Shown: piece by piece, positions 1-10,819 of the stretch
How positions within the stretch are numbered: position 1 is the first letter of the stretch
Layout: the number at the start of each line of letters is the position of its first letter
Assembly: GCF_000275845.1 (NCBI RefSeq)
Contig: NW_006766900.1
Coordinates: 12,553-73,865, forward strand
Direction: 5' to 3'
DNA: 61,313 bases
Source: Dichomitus squalens LYAD-421 SS1
Taxonomy: Eukaryota > Basidiomycota > Agaricomycetes > Polyporales > Polyporaceae
Position numbers and translations under genes: made by a program
The notes under the pieces: generated by a model
Databases searched by the model: none
What the model was told of the DNA's origin: nothing
What the model saw: the letters and a program-made list of their open reading frames with translations, nothing else

Positions 1-1550
1 TCGTGGCGGGCGGAGCGCGTCTTGATAGCGGAGAGAGAGGACATTGTTATGCCAAGATAGATAGGTCAAAAGAATGTGTGTCGCATAGTGATTACAGAGA
101 CAAGCACAGTAAGAGAGAATGTAGGTAGCACAAAGTTGGTGAGCGTTTGGTCGCGATGTGCGCGCGCAGGTACAGAGCGATCAGCTCCTCGCGTGGAATT
201 AGTCAGCGCACGTGGAGTGACTGATTGTCACGGTACCCTCTGCCGAGCCCCAAATGCACCAGACGTTCTACAGCCCTCTCTCCCCCGGCGCTCGTTTCCC
301 CCTCTTCAGATCCATTCACGATCCTTTCCATCAATTCCTCCTTCCTAATCCGTCCCCCTCCCTCCCAGGGCTTGCTGAGCGTAGCGAAGCATCGAGTGCC
401 GGGGCAGAGAGGGCTGTGGAACGTCTGGAGCCGAGACTAAAGGTCGCCGTGCTATGGGAGGCCCCCACGGCCCACGAACCCTGGGACATGAAGGGGCGCG
501 TGCCATCAAGGTAAGTATGAGTTGCAAGGGTGACTCAGGAGGGTTTATATACCTCATTGAGATGCGCACGGACCAAGCGCAGGATTTGCCGTTTGCCACG
601 GGCGGCAACATGAAAGACGCCTGCTCAGAAGAATTGCCGGAGGTGCAGCTCAGCCCGTGCCCTCACCTTACGATAGGCGACTGAAGATGTTGAGATGATT
701 CTTACATACAGTACAGTCGTCGTGTGCGGTCTAAACGTACAAGAGGTGCTACAACGATTCTTCAGACATCACAACGCACCTATTTTTCCCTGTGTCGGCC
801 TCCGAGTCGCCTACTCGTTCAAGCATATGCAGTCGTGAAAGATCCGACCCTTCTTCCTCCACCCAATTCACCTCTATGCCGCTGTGTCTTCAAGAAGAGA
901 CGAGATGTGGGCCGAGGCCGCGTCCAATGCAGACACAAAGGTCCCGCCTGATCAAGACCACCCTCCGGACTTGTAAAAGACACGGACGCTGTGGCTACCT
1001 GCCACTCCTAAGGCCTAAGTTCCGGTACAGTCAAGCCCACAAGCCGTAGTGGGCACCTTGTGGACTGTTCGCCTCAACGAGACCATCTGCGCGCAGCAAC
1101 GTTGTAAATCTTCTTCCGTTCATAACGGTGATCGAAGTCATGGAATCAAGTAGCTGCAGTGGGGTATCCTACCGGCGCTGTGGTGATTCAAGCTTGGTGA
1201 AGCTCAAGTACAGTACGACGATATCATATTTGTGAGAAGCGTCATCCTAGGCGAGCATGCTCCGCGCCGAACACGATGGTGCGGAGGTGGGTTGTACAAC
1301 GCAGAAGGCGAACGAGGCGGGTAGTGGTATCCTCAAAGTACATGTACGCTCGCGGTCGATGCTCGTCAAGGGCCTAGCGCAGCTTGGGCCAACGGTATCC
1401 TCGGTCGAGCATTCATCTCCTGGATAGAAGACTTGCGCATAGCAGACTGTAGCCTGCACAGTCGAATAGAGAGCGATTATCTATAGGCTTAGTCAAGTAA
1501 ACCTATACATCACGGGCACATACCATACGGATAGTGTCCAGCTCAAATCA
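1..1550. other. Intergenic region, no gene recognised
   Basis: No open frame here resembles a known family or splices convincingly. The only structure seen is an imperfect inverted repeat with arms near 259-294 and 393-428, listed separately. The 3' end of the SDR gene borders it on the right. Confidence 0.5.
259..428. repeat. Imperfect inverted repeat, about 36-bp arms
   Basis: The stretch beginning CCAGACGTTCTACAGCCC (259-294) recurs as reverse complement at 393-428, with about four mismatches and a spacer of about 98 bp. It could fold into a long hairpin. It may be a remnant of a transposable element; no target-site duplication was recognised. Confidence 0.6.
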
Positions 1551-3830
1551 TTAGCTCGTCGCTGTTGTCGCAATACCCTCTACAGCCGTCGTCGTCCGAT
1601 CTCCCTGCCCTTGTCCATTCGCCGCTGGGTCCGCCTCCGCCTTCTCCTTTGCAATAGCATCCTTCGCCTCCTCCCGCTCCTTATCCTTCGCCTCCCATTC
1701 CTTCAGCCGCGCCTCATACCACTCCCACACAGCCCTTCCCACAGCCTCCCCGCCGAACTCCCCATCATCCTCCAAGATGTCCTCCGCCACCGACTTCTTG
1801 CCCTCCTTGGCTGCTGAGGGCAAGATGGCAGGCCGCGGCACGTCGAGTCGCACAACCGCACATTCGCGGTAGAGCGCCCCTGGCTTGAGCACCTCGACGT
1901 TCGCGATCGTTGTCGCTCGGCGCGCTCGCGTCTCAGCCGTAGACTCCGATGCGTCCGCGGACCCCGCGGCCTCCGCTTGGGTTTTCCGCAGCTCCTCGTC
2001 CGCCGCGGCGTCGACCTTCAGCTGGGCGCGCTTGAGAGGTGTGGGCAAGAATAGACAATGCAGGACGGTCTGCAACGCCGACTCGGAAGACTTCGTGAAG
2101 AGGAACAGAGGTAGGAAGAGCGCCATGTACGCAAGCGACCACCCGCGGTCGCCCACGCCGAGGAAGGGCGCAATAGTGTCGCGACGGCTGATGCCCGGGC
2201 AGGCGGACACGGCGAGGATGTTGGAAGGGTGGGGAACGGGGGGTTTGTCAGACTTCTCCGCCTTCCGGTTTGGGAGGGAGTCGAGGATGCGCTGCAGGTG
2301 GCAGGTGAAGATGATAGTCCGAAGTGATCGGTGGCCCTCGGCGATGACTAGAGGCTGGGGGGGTGGTAGTGACGTGGGGGTAGACTGGAGGAATGCGGGA
2401 AACGTCGGCAGAGCGGCGGCGTAGAATGGATTCACGACCGAGATGACGCGGATGTCCCGTTCTACGGGCGCGACGAGCAGTGCTGGAAGGAGAAGAGTGG
2501 TGATGAGAAACGATGCGAGGGAAGCAGATTCCCGCTGCTCTGACTCCCGTCGCTCCTTGTCTGTGCGGGCTTTCCCACCGCAGAACCAGGTGCGTCCTAT
2601 GCTTGGATATTCGTGGGCGAAGACGAGCGCATCTATGCGGGTGTCGTTCTGGGTAAGGAAAGCTGTGCAGAACTTGCGGATGGAGGTAACGGATGTCAAG
2701 TCGCAATGTTCGGCATATATATTTTCATTCTTCGTCGTTGAGCGGAGCAGAGGAAGGATTAGGGAGGGAACCGGATGCGATAATGGGTACGGCGATAGCG
2801 CAATGACGTTCGCACCTCGTTCTGCAAGAGCTGTCAGCGCAACGAGCCCTAATGGCGTAAACGGTCCCTGTAAATTTCGGTTAGCACAGTTCTTTCAATT
2901 GCGGGCGATTGGGTACTGCGGGCGAGACGGGTCCGCAGACTCCCGCGCGCGGTCTGACCAAGATCGCGAGTCTGCGAAGAAGCCACGAGAAACAGGATAG
3001 TTCTCCGCCATTCTTGCTCACACTTGCGTGAGTGGATTCCCACGAGCTCGAGTATCTGCACAGGTCATCCAGCTAGGGATGTACGGAACAGGTAAGCGCG
3101 GGCTAGACCTGAGTGAGATCCGAACTAGTAGGTGGATACCGCCGTTGCTTACATTTCATACCGAAAGTCTAGCGAGGTGCAGCTGGAACATGGGACTGAG
3201 TAAACTTTCCCCTTCCTTCATGCAAACTCTTTCGAGTCGTCATGCTTTTGTTCTGGCCCCGCAGAGAATCGTCATCATTGCGCGAGTATGAACAGGGAGA
3301 CCAGGTTCGGCCGTCCTCGAAGGACATCCGGCGCCGCAACGACGGCATTAGGACAGACCCCATAGCCAGAAACTCGACATTGCTATGCAGCTGAGCCTGC
3401 TGCAGCTCCTGACCCATTGAACATACATCGTGCCCGAAGGGCTCAACCCTGCAACCCCTCCGCGGGGTCAACCCGTATACTCCACCAGGACATCCGACCA
3501 TATACCCGTCCCGAGTCAAACCAAGTACGGGTATAGTCAGAAGAGCGACAGGTAAACCTGGATCCATCCAACATTCAGCTACCTTTCAGATAGCATGGCA
3601 GTCCTTCCTTCCACCCCCGCGTTGCATCATACTTCTAGTGTTATAGATGAGGAAGGAGCACTCACCGTGAGTAGAATGACTCGCGCATGGAGGTCGCGCT
3701 CTCGTGTAGTAGAGCGTCCCTGCGCATACGCGTAGATCACGACCACGACTGCAGCGGCGACGGCGGCATGGGGCCAGTACCTGACTGGTAGTACTGCTGT
3801 TACTGCTGTGTAGAGAACCTGGAGGACCAT
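1551..3830 (-). CDS. ENV9-like short-chain dehydrogenase/reductase, membrane anchored
   Basis: Two exons, 3666-3830 and 1551-2867, join in phase 0 and give 493 aa. A hydrophobic N-terminal segment (about residues 10-35) is followed by ARVILLT|GPFTPLGL, the Rossmann beta1-loop of a divergent SDR, split exactly at the intron. ERGANVIAL (beta2) and AEHCDLTS (the D-L-T motif) follow. Further on, NPFYAAALP and ACPGISRRDT resemble the region after the SDR active site. The C-terminus is charged (E/K/A-rich) and probably soluble. Fungal relatives of yeast Env9 are lipid-droplet or vacuole-related oxidoreductases; that role is inferred from family likeness only. The start is taken at the ATG before the membrane segment; an in-frame ATG at 3896 is the alternative. 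The single intron is 798 nt, far longer than usual here. Substrate unknown. Confidence 0.72.
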
Positions 3831-5221
3831 TAGATCGTCGACGCCGACGACTGTTAGAGCGTAGGCAGGATGTAAAGGTAGAGTGCAAGTCCTCATGCTA
3901 ACGCTCTCTCGTCATCATGCGGGTCCTTCCGAGAACATCGGAGCGCCGTGCTTCAGCAGGCTAGTGCAGGCGAAGACTTCAGTCATCGTTTGTACCTCTA
4001 GGATCCGCTCATCCTTTGGGACGAGATAAATGCAGGGGAACTGTCATGAATGACTGCATACTCCCAACGGGTTATCCCAAGGATTACCGAGGACTTCATG
4101 CAGATATCTCCGACACACAAACTGCTACATAAGGACTCAAGGGTACAGATCCCACCAAGAACGCTGCAAGTAGGTAGCGTGTCCAAACCGAGAACTGGGA
4201 ACTGACTATGCAACTCGGATGTTCAGAACGTCAGTTTTCCAGTATGTTTGCACCATGGTCAAGCCGTGTATGGCGCCACAGTGTATCGGCTCAACTACGC
4301 GTCGAACTTTGTGCTTTACGGATTTCCCCGAGAGATTTCGTTTACAGCTACGTCCAAGCGCGCCTCCGGAGGCTTGTCATCGTGCTCCCCGTGCACGTCG
4401 CGCCTGGGCGTCAAAACGATATCGGAGTTCTCTGAGTTACCTATAACCCTTCCCAAACTATCACCAAGATATCCTTGGGGCACTTTCACCTCGAGATAAG
4501 TGCTTGGGACTCGCCACCAGTAAAGGGGGGTCGATTAGTGCCTCTGGAGGTTTTTTCGCTTACAGCGATGTGCACAATGATACGGAAAACGCATTTTTGT
4601 GAGCCAGCGTCTGTTGGGCGCTCGGAGACCCAAGCGCTGTGCCGGGCTGTGGGGCACCCGGAAGGAGCCGGAGACCGAGCATTATCCTGGTCACAGTTGC
4701 CCTCCAGGACGGTCCCCAAAGGCTTAACATGGCAATGAGGAGAGCAGAGAGATAAGATTAGAATATATGATGCATAACCGATGTTCCATGAAGCCCCACT
4801 GATTCGTTCAGTGAAGAGGAGCCACATTTTGTGCTTCATTGGCGATTGTCATGTCCCTGTAACGATGAGTAACAAAGTCACAGCGGTCAGCGTTTGAGTC
4901 CCGTGACCCTCAGCGTCTCTATGAGCGCTGGTCCCCCGCGAAATGCGTTTTCCGTATCATTCTGCACATCGCTGTAAAAAAATTTGGGCGTTTGCCATAC
5001 CACAGTGCACACCGCGGCGCCATACTTACACGGCTTGACTGCGGTGCAACCATACTGGAAATCTAACGTTCCCCGGATGTTACTAAACAGAAATGTACAA
5101 CGGCGGCGGCGGGATACGCGCGTGTTCATCCAGCCCGCCTGGGCACTAGACAGATCCCCCGCATCTTGAACACGAGATAGACAACCAACCTACACAGACG
5201 AAAACGTACACAATGTCGTCC
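3831..5221. other. Intergenic region with degraded repeats
   Basis: No credible gene. It holds two inverted copies of a degraded repetitive sequence, listed separately. The remaining short ORFs on both strands look like chance frames or relics. Confidence 0.5.
4238..5064. repeat. Inverted copies of a degraded repeat
   Basis: Two blocks recur in opposite orientation. The block TTACAGCGATGTGCA...GATACGGAAAACGCATTT at about 4560-4596 matches the reverse complement of 4941-4977 with one mismatch. The block TTCCAGTATG..TTGCACC...GTCAAGCCGTGTA at 4238-4282 matches the reverse complement of 5013-5064 at roughly 80% with a small gap. In the right-hand copy the blocks lie about 35 bp apart, in the left-hand copy about 280 bp apart, which suggests an insertion or a nested partial copy there. 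A weaker third TTACAGC-like block sits near 4344-4360. Confidence 0.65.
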
Positions 5222-8200
5222 TCAAACCACGAATTTCGTCCAGACCTCCACCAACCCATCCGCCAACTTCGTCGGCAGCGCCCAAAGGGGCAAGAACGCT
5301 TTAACTTCTTCGAACGCCGGGATCGTCCCGCTCCTGCTCTGGCCCTGCGCCGCGCTTGCGTACTCTGCCCAGTCACACGCCGCGCGCCCGCTTAATTCTG
5401 GCTCGCCCGAGCCTCCGGACGACTCGGGTTCCCATCCAACTTCGACGACAAACGTCTTCCCCCACGTCCGACTCCACAACCGCGCCTCCTTTACGCCGCC
5501 CTGAGGCATCTCGTACCCGCCCTGGAGCTTGCCTGGCTGCTGAAACCTCCCGCTCGAGCGAATGTCGATGTAATTGATGGGCTGGTCAAAGTACAGCCTG
5601 CACCCGCGCGTGTTCTCGCCACGAATCGAGATCAGAGCGCGCGTCGCATTCAGCCGCTCCGTTTCAACGTCCAGCCAGTGCACACGGTGAGAAGCCGATG
5701 GGGCACCGGGGGGGACGGAGACATTTCCGTAAGGGCTAGGGAGGAGACCCGTCGCCCATTTACAGGTCATGAGATCTGGTCGGAGGCCCTTGGGATCGCA
5801 GGACACGTTGGCGTTCCAGGACGAAGGAATGCCGGACGTGATGTAGCGGTCGATGTAGCCTTTCAAGCCTGTCAGCGTCGTTTCGGCGCTGACGACAGTA
5901 GAGTGATGTGCGTCTGCGCGCGTGGAGACCAGTGGATTGATGGCAAGGCCGGGAGAGGAGATACTCGAAGTGACCTCGACGGACTGCTGGAAATACACAC
6001 GGAAGGGAGCAACCTGGGTGAACGGGAAGGTGGTCCACGATCCAACCAGAAGGACAACAAGGAGCGCGGCAACGGCTGCGTTAAGGGACTGAGGCAGCTT
6101 GTGCGCGAATGGCGTGACCGGAACGAAGACCAGCACGGAGAACAGCGCAAGTAATTTATACACTGCATCACAAGGTGAGCTCAGGGATCCAGCATGCTTA
6201 CAAACCGGGACAGCGAACTCACCCAACGCGGGACTGCTTCCGTCGACCAGGGTATGTTGCAATGCGTTTAACAGCAACACCTCCAGCTGTAATACCAATA
6301 TCACCGTCGCAGGCACCAGCACGAGTATCTGCGCGATCCACCACCCATACTCTTCCCTTTGCTTACCCGCAAGCTCAATCGCCTCCGGCGAGTCCAGAGT
6401 AACATATTCCCCACCGCCGTGCGAAATCCGACGGTGTTGGTGCATGAGGGGCGTGATCTCCGTAGGGGCGGTCTCAACCTCCTCTCCTGCCTCCGCATGG
6501 TCACCGTTCGTCTGTCCGTCCTCCTGCTGCGAGGGCGCCTCGTACAGCACCCCCCTCACCAGGCGCCGGCCAGAAACCTCACCCTCGGCCTGGGCCTCGC
6601 GCTCCTCGTGGGTGCTGAAGAGCTCGCTCTTGTAGCCACGCTCGTTGCCCGGATCGCCGATCCGGCCTGCGCGGACCAGCTCCAGCACGACCGCCAGCCA
6701 CGCGCCTAGGTACAGCGGGTTGACCCAATAGAGCGATCCGAGGTGCTTCGTGGAGATGGCGACAGTAGATACCAGAAGCAATAGCCAGGAGAACGAGTAC
6801 AGGGATAGCGTGACGGCCAGCTTCTGTGAGACGAAGGTGGGCGGGAGGAAGTAGTGAAGGGCTTGGAGGGGCACGACAAGCGCGAGGTAGGATGTCGCAA
6901 GGAAGACCGCTAGCACCGTGTATCCGCCGGAGTGCACGGTCTGCAAGCCGCCTCAGTCAAGAAGAGCGTAAGAAGGAAAGTCACCAGAACGTACATAGGG
7001 GTTCAGCTTCACGAACGCAGTAACGAGAGCCGTATGCACAAGTACGCTGACGATGAGCGCGAGCCAGAAACGCTCCCATCCTGCCAGAGCCTTGACTGCG
7101 ACCTTCAACTTCCCTGCAAAGCCAGGCGGCACGACGTTTTCCGACACGGAGTCGACAGCTGGGAAGGTAGTCAGCGAGACATGTGTATATAGCCAGGTAT
7201 GGAGGCGTACAAGAGTGATGCTTGGCGCTCAGAATGACCCAAGCCAACAATCCGACAGCGCTCATGGGCCCGATGATGAGGAAGACAATGTTGAAGACGT
7301 AGACTGCGTCCATTGAGAACAATACAAGACTTCGTCCGAGTACTGCACGTAGTCAGCGAGCGAACTCATAAATTAGCGCGCCCGACTTACTGTCGAAGTA
7401 TACCGAGCGCCTGACATCCTTGCCCGAATCATCGCCATTCAACAAGCCCAACGCGGATCCGCGCACAAGCTCCATCATAGACCAGAGTGCCTTCCTCCCT
7501 TCGCCGTGGCCCATTCCGGGTATTGAGTCTCGCCGAGTGTGGTAGTATGCGCGGTTCTTGTAAAACGCAAAGTCGAACCCTTGCAATCCTTCGGCTTCCC
7601 CCTCGACGCCGCGCGCATATATCTCATAGTCGGTCGAGCTTCGGATGAGTCCCGCTGAGAACGCGTCGGACGTCAAGACGTTTCCGTGTGGGTGCTGCAC
7701 GGCAGAGTGGAGGAGGGACTGGGCGACTCCCAGCGAAGTAGAGCGGAAGACGACCGGGCGACTGCATACGCCTGAATCAGCGATATTCAACGACTGTGTT
7801 CGCGCGCGTACTCACCCTCCCGATGCAGCTCCCTCCAAGTTGATGAACGTTGACGCCACGTTCGACCAAGGATGCTCAAAGTACGCGTGTGCACCGTTCA
7901 GCTGGTCTTCTTCGCCGTTGTTGAAGAAGAATATCGCCGTCCTGCGTGGGCGGCGCTCCGGATGCGCAAAGTACTCCGCCATTTCGAGCACGGTCACGAC
8001 ACCCATACCGTCATCCGTGGCGCCAGGCGCAGTCGAGACAGAATCGTAGTGGCACGAGAAGAGGACGCCGTCAGGCTTGGAGTCGCGAGACGTGAGACGG
8101 GTGTCTGTTCCGTCGATCTGAAGCAGGACATTCGTGCCCTCAAAGTATACGGCGTGGTCCTTGGCAGCGATGTAGGTGACATTCGACGTCCTATCATCTG

Positions 8201-9111
8201 AGAGATGAACGTAGTCGTGGCTGTCCGCGAGCGGCTTGAGACGGGCCAGGATATACTCTCGCACGTCGTCGTTTGCATGGGATATGAACGGGTGGGGACG
8301 CGAAGTGATCTAAAAAGGCTACAGCGTCAGGTCAAGATCATTCGGCAGACTGGCGGTGAGCGGTTTGCTCATGATAGAAGGGTCTGATGCTGGAAACCAG
8401 ATCGAATGTTAACAGGGGAGGTCAGAGTGAGCTATTCTGGCCGATTCTGATGGCGATCCCAGTTCAACTTCATAGCCGAAACTACTTGCGGGAAAGCGGA
8501 CGCGTTGAGCGACTCTGGAGGAGCTTTGGCTCCAGAAAGGCTGAATTTGCGTCTGCTTTTGGTTGCACGAACCATGCATATACGAGATGTCAATGAAGGA
8601 TCGTTGTGAGGCGAAGGAGGGTGGTAAAACCCCTCTCGGATTCTTTTGCGCTTTCTATCTTCAATCTGGGCAAACCCAGGAGTCGCCCACTCTGACCTCC
8701 CCCCCCCCCAATTTACTCAGTGGCTGACTATGCTCCCCAAGCGGCACAGGACTGGGCTCGAGTCTGCGAATGCCTCGGATGAAGAGTCAACATAGAACTC
8801 GCAAAAACAGAGTATAAGGTACTGTCCCCGCCAGCGGGCAGCATAGGTCACTAGCAGCGTGCGAGAGACGGGGCGAGTCCTTGCAGAGTAACCTATTGCT
8901 CGATACTCAAAACAAACTCACAGAGGGTGTGACGTACCACGCTCAACGCCTCATATGCACGATCAAGGTCCAGGCCGCAAGTGTTCTTCGGAACGCGAGG
9001 CAAGTCGTCGAATACGAGAACACTGGTGAACAAGGCAGCGTAAATGACGACTGCGACAGCAGCGACCGAGGCGGCGGTGAACTTGAACGGGGAGGCCAGT
9101 CTTTCAAGCAT
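5222..9111 (-). CDS. PFF1: Vacuolar membrane protease, M28 zinc peptidase family
   Basis: Six exons detected by ORF frame: 8938-9111, 7816-8309, 7391-7761, 7211-7342, 6995-7158 and 5222-6940. The last contains an in-frame 60-nt intron (6163-6222). All phases agree and give about 997 aa, normal for this family. An N-terminal membrane segment (about residues 12-32) is followed by the lumenal M28 domain: HYDSVSTAPGATDDG (about 143-157, two metal ligands), NNGEEDQLNGA (about 190, catalytic and metal Glu) and AYYHTRRDS (about 297, distal His). About eight hydrophobic segments follow, then a lumenal C-terminal domain with N-glycosylation sequons such as NVS and NAT. Homologues are vacuolar (yeast Pff1) or ER (ERMP1) multi-pass peptidases; the substrate is not settled. 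Intron 1 (8310-8937) carries a MITE-like element. Confidence 0.93.
6163..6222 (-). other. In-frame 60-nt intron of the M28 protease gene
   Basis: On the minus strand it begins GTGAGTTCGC and ends TGTGATGCAG. Its length is a multiple of three and it has no stop, so an ORF finder reads through it. Retention would add 20 residues between two membrane segments. Confidence 0.7.
8415..8702. mobile_element. MITE-like element inside intron 1 of the M28 protease
   Basis: The left end GGGGAGGTCAGAGTGAGC (8415-8432) is the reverse complement of the right end at about 8685-8702 with one mismatch. The element is about 290 bp with no transposase ORF, so it would be non-autonomous. The right end runs into a C-tract (to 8709). 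The flanks show no clear target-site duplication, so the superfamily is not assigned. It accounts for about half of an intron that is ten times the usual length. Confidence 0.6.
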
Positions 9112-9684
9112 GGCTGATGTTCTACGACGAGGTGGTAAGTTATGAAAAGTTCCTCAATTGGCTACGCGAGCATGTGTGTAAGGCCAGGAGTCGTGCAGGT
9201 GGACGTCGTCGTCGTTGGCGGAGGTGAGGAGCCCACCATGACGCACGTTCGGATAGCGGCCCGAGACCTTGTGTGACGATTGTGACGCCCGTCATAACGC
9301 GGTCACGGCCTCTGAATGTTGTGCGCCAGCCAAAAATCTGCCATCCACAGCACAGGCGGCATCGTCAAGGTGAGTATCCTTATGTATCCGCAGATTTTGC
9401 TCGTACAGGTCATGCAGAAGGCTCTCGACGTGATAGGAGACTTTTGGGAAGGATTCGGCCAGTATGAGACGTTGGATGGATGGATGGCACTCTGGATGAC
9501 GGATTGAAAGGGCCGGATTTGGAGCAGGACGGACTCGCACCTGAAGGCTTCATTCAGGTCAATTGCAGGAAGGGGGATACGGTTGGACCAGCTTCACGTC
9601 GAGAGCCTTCACGCAAACTTCCGCGCAAGGTGCCTGAAGCCGTCGCTGACACTGCGCCTTTCTTGCAGATCAAGACAATCACCA
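9112..9684. promoter_or_regulatory. Divergent promoter region and 5'UTR intron of the uL23 gene
   Basis: This interval separates the minus-strand M28 protease start from the plus-strand ribosomal protein start. A strong donor (AAG|GTGAGTAT at 9370) and acceptor (TTTCTTGCAG ending 9668) bound a probable 299-nt leader intron that ends 16 nt before the uL23 ATG. Long leader introns are common in ribosomal protein genes. No TATA box is obvious. Confidence 0.5.
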
Positions 9685-10329
9685 ATGGCCACCACGAAGA
9701 CTCCGAAGGGTAAGGCGACCAAGGGTGTGTCTCCTACCCCTCTCCGTTCCTTTCTCATCTTATGCGCACACGCTCTCACACAGCGTCGGACAAGGACGCG
9801 AAGGCCAAGGCCGCGAAAAAGGCCGCGCTTCACGGCACGCACGCACACGCTGCGCGCAAAGTGCGCTACTCAGTCTCTTTCCACCGCCCCAAGACTCTCC
9901 GCCTCCCCCGTAACCCCAAGTACCCCCGGAAGTCCATTCCTCATGCTCCCCGGATGGACCAGTTCAGGACGATCGTGTCGCCGCTGAACACGGAGTCGGC
10001 CATGAAGAAGATTGAGGAGCACAATACCCTCGTCTTCATCACTGACATTCGCGCGAACAAGCGTCAGATCAAGGATGCCGTGAAGAAGCTCTATGATGTC
10101 CAGGCCGCCAAGGTCAACACCCTGATCCGGTATGTCTGACCAGTGCAAGTCTTTGGCTTCGCCGCTCACATATCCATCGGCTTAGCCCCGATGGCACAAA
10201 GAAGGCGTACGTTCGCCTGACGGCCGACCACGACGCGCTCGACGTCGCGAACAAGGTATGTTGTAGGTACAGTCCAACCTAATGCCACATAATTGACATG
10301 TGCTTCTCCTATAGATTGGCTTCATCTAA
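9685..10329 (+). CDS. RPL25: 60S ribosomal protein uL23 (L25/L23a)
   Basis: Four coding exons, 9685-9724, 9784-10129, 10186-10255 and 10315-10329, all phases agreeing, give 156 aa. The Lys/Ala-rich N-terminal extension typical of eukaryotic uL23 is followed by [25 protein letters not shown], then the uL23 fold with [37 protein letters not shown] and the end [15 protein letters not shown]. The last exon encodes only IGFI and the stop. The protein binds 26S rRNA near the peptide exit tunnel and contacts nascent-chain factors. A probable 299-nt leader intron lies upstream. The gene is divergent from the M28 protease. Confidence 0.97.
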
Positions 10330-10819
10330 ATGCATCTACCTTGTCTGTTCGTCGCTGTCATCTCATCGTATCCCCTTGCACTCTTCACTTCACACTGCCG
10401 GGATGCATATGTACTCTGAGCCATTGGTGCTACGTCTGCCGCCGTCCCATGACATGTTCCATGTATGCATACCGCATAATGCCATACGCCCATGCACCAA
10501 AGCAATACACTATGCTTGCAAAACAAATTTCTCGATCGTGCTATAGCACACACAGCGGGTATTGACTTCAGATATCCCGTACCACTACACCTAAGACGCG
10601 AACTTGACGACATCGAACGTTGACACGTTGACCTCCGACTACCATCGGCCCTTCTCTCCTTTGAGAGTTGTGTCGGAGCATCCCACGGTGGCCTTGTCGA
10701 GTAACCTTGTCACTCCAATCAAGGGAGTCACTTTAAGCGTGTGGGAGACATTTCTTCTGGACCACCACTCCGTCTCTACCATTTCGCGCCAGCCTTGTCT
10801 AAAACGGTCCTCAAACGGG
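10330..10819. other. Intergenic region between uL23 and the ABC protein
   Basis: It contains the 3' UTR of uL23 and the promoter of the ABC gene. The ABC frame stays open back to 10604, but that upstream part lacks family likeness, so I do not include it in the CDS. Confidence 0.4.

Noticed and set aside
9370..9668. C/D-box snoRNA in the leader intron of the uL23 gene
   Set aside because: GATGA-like and CTGA-like pieces occur but no properly paired C and D boxes with a terminal stem were found.
10604..10819. Upstream in-frame extension of the ABC protein
   Set aside because: The frame is open but lacks ABC family likeness; the ATG at 10820 starts close to the first conserved domain.
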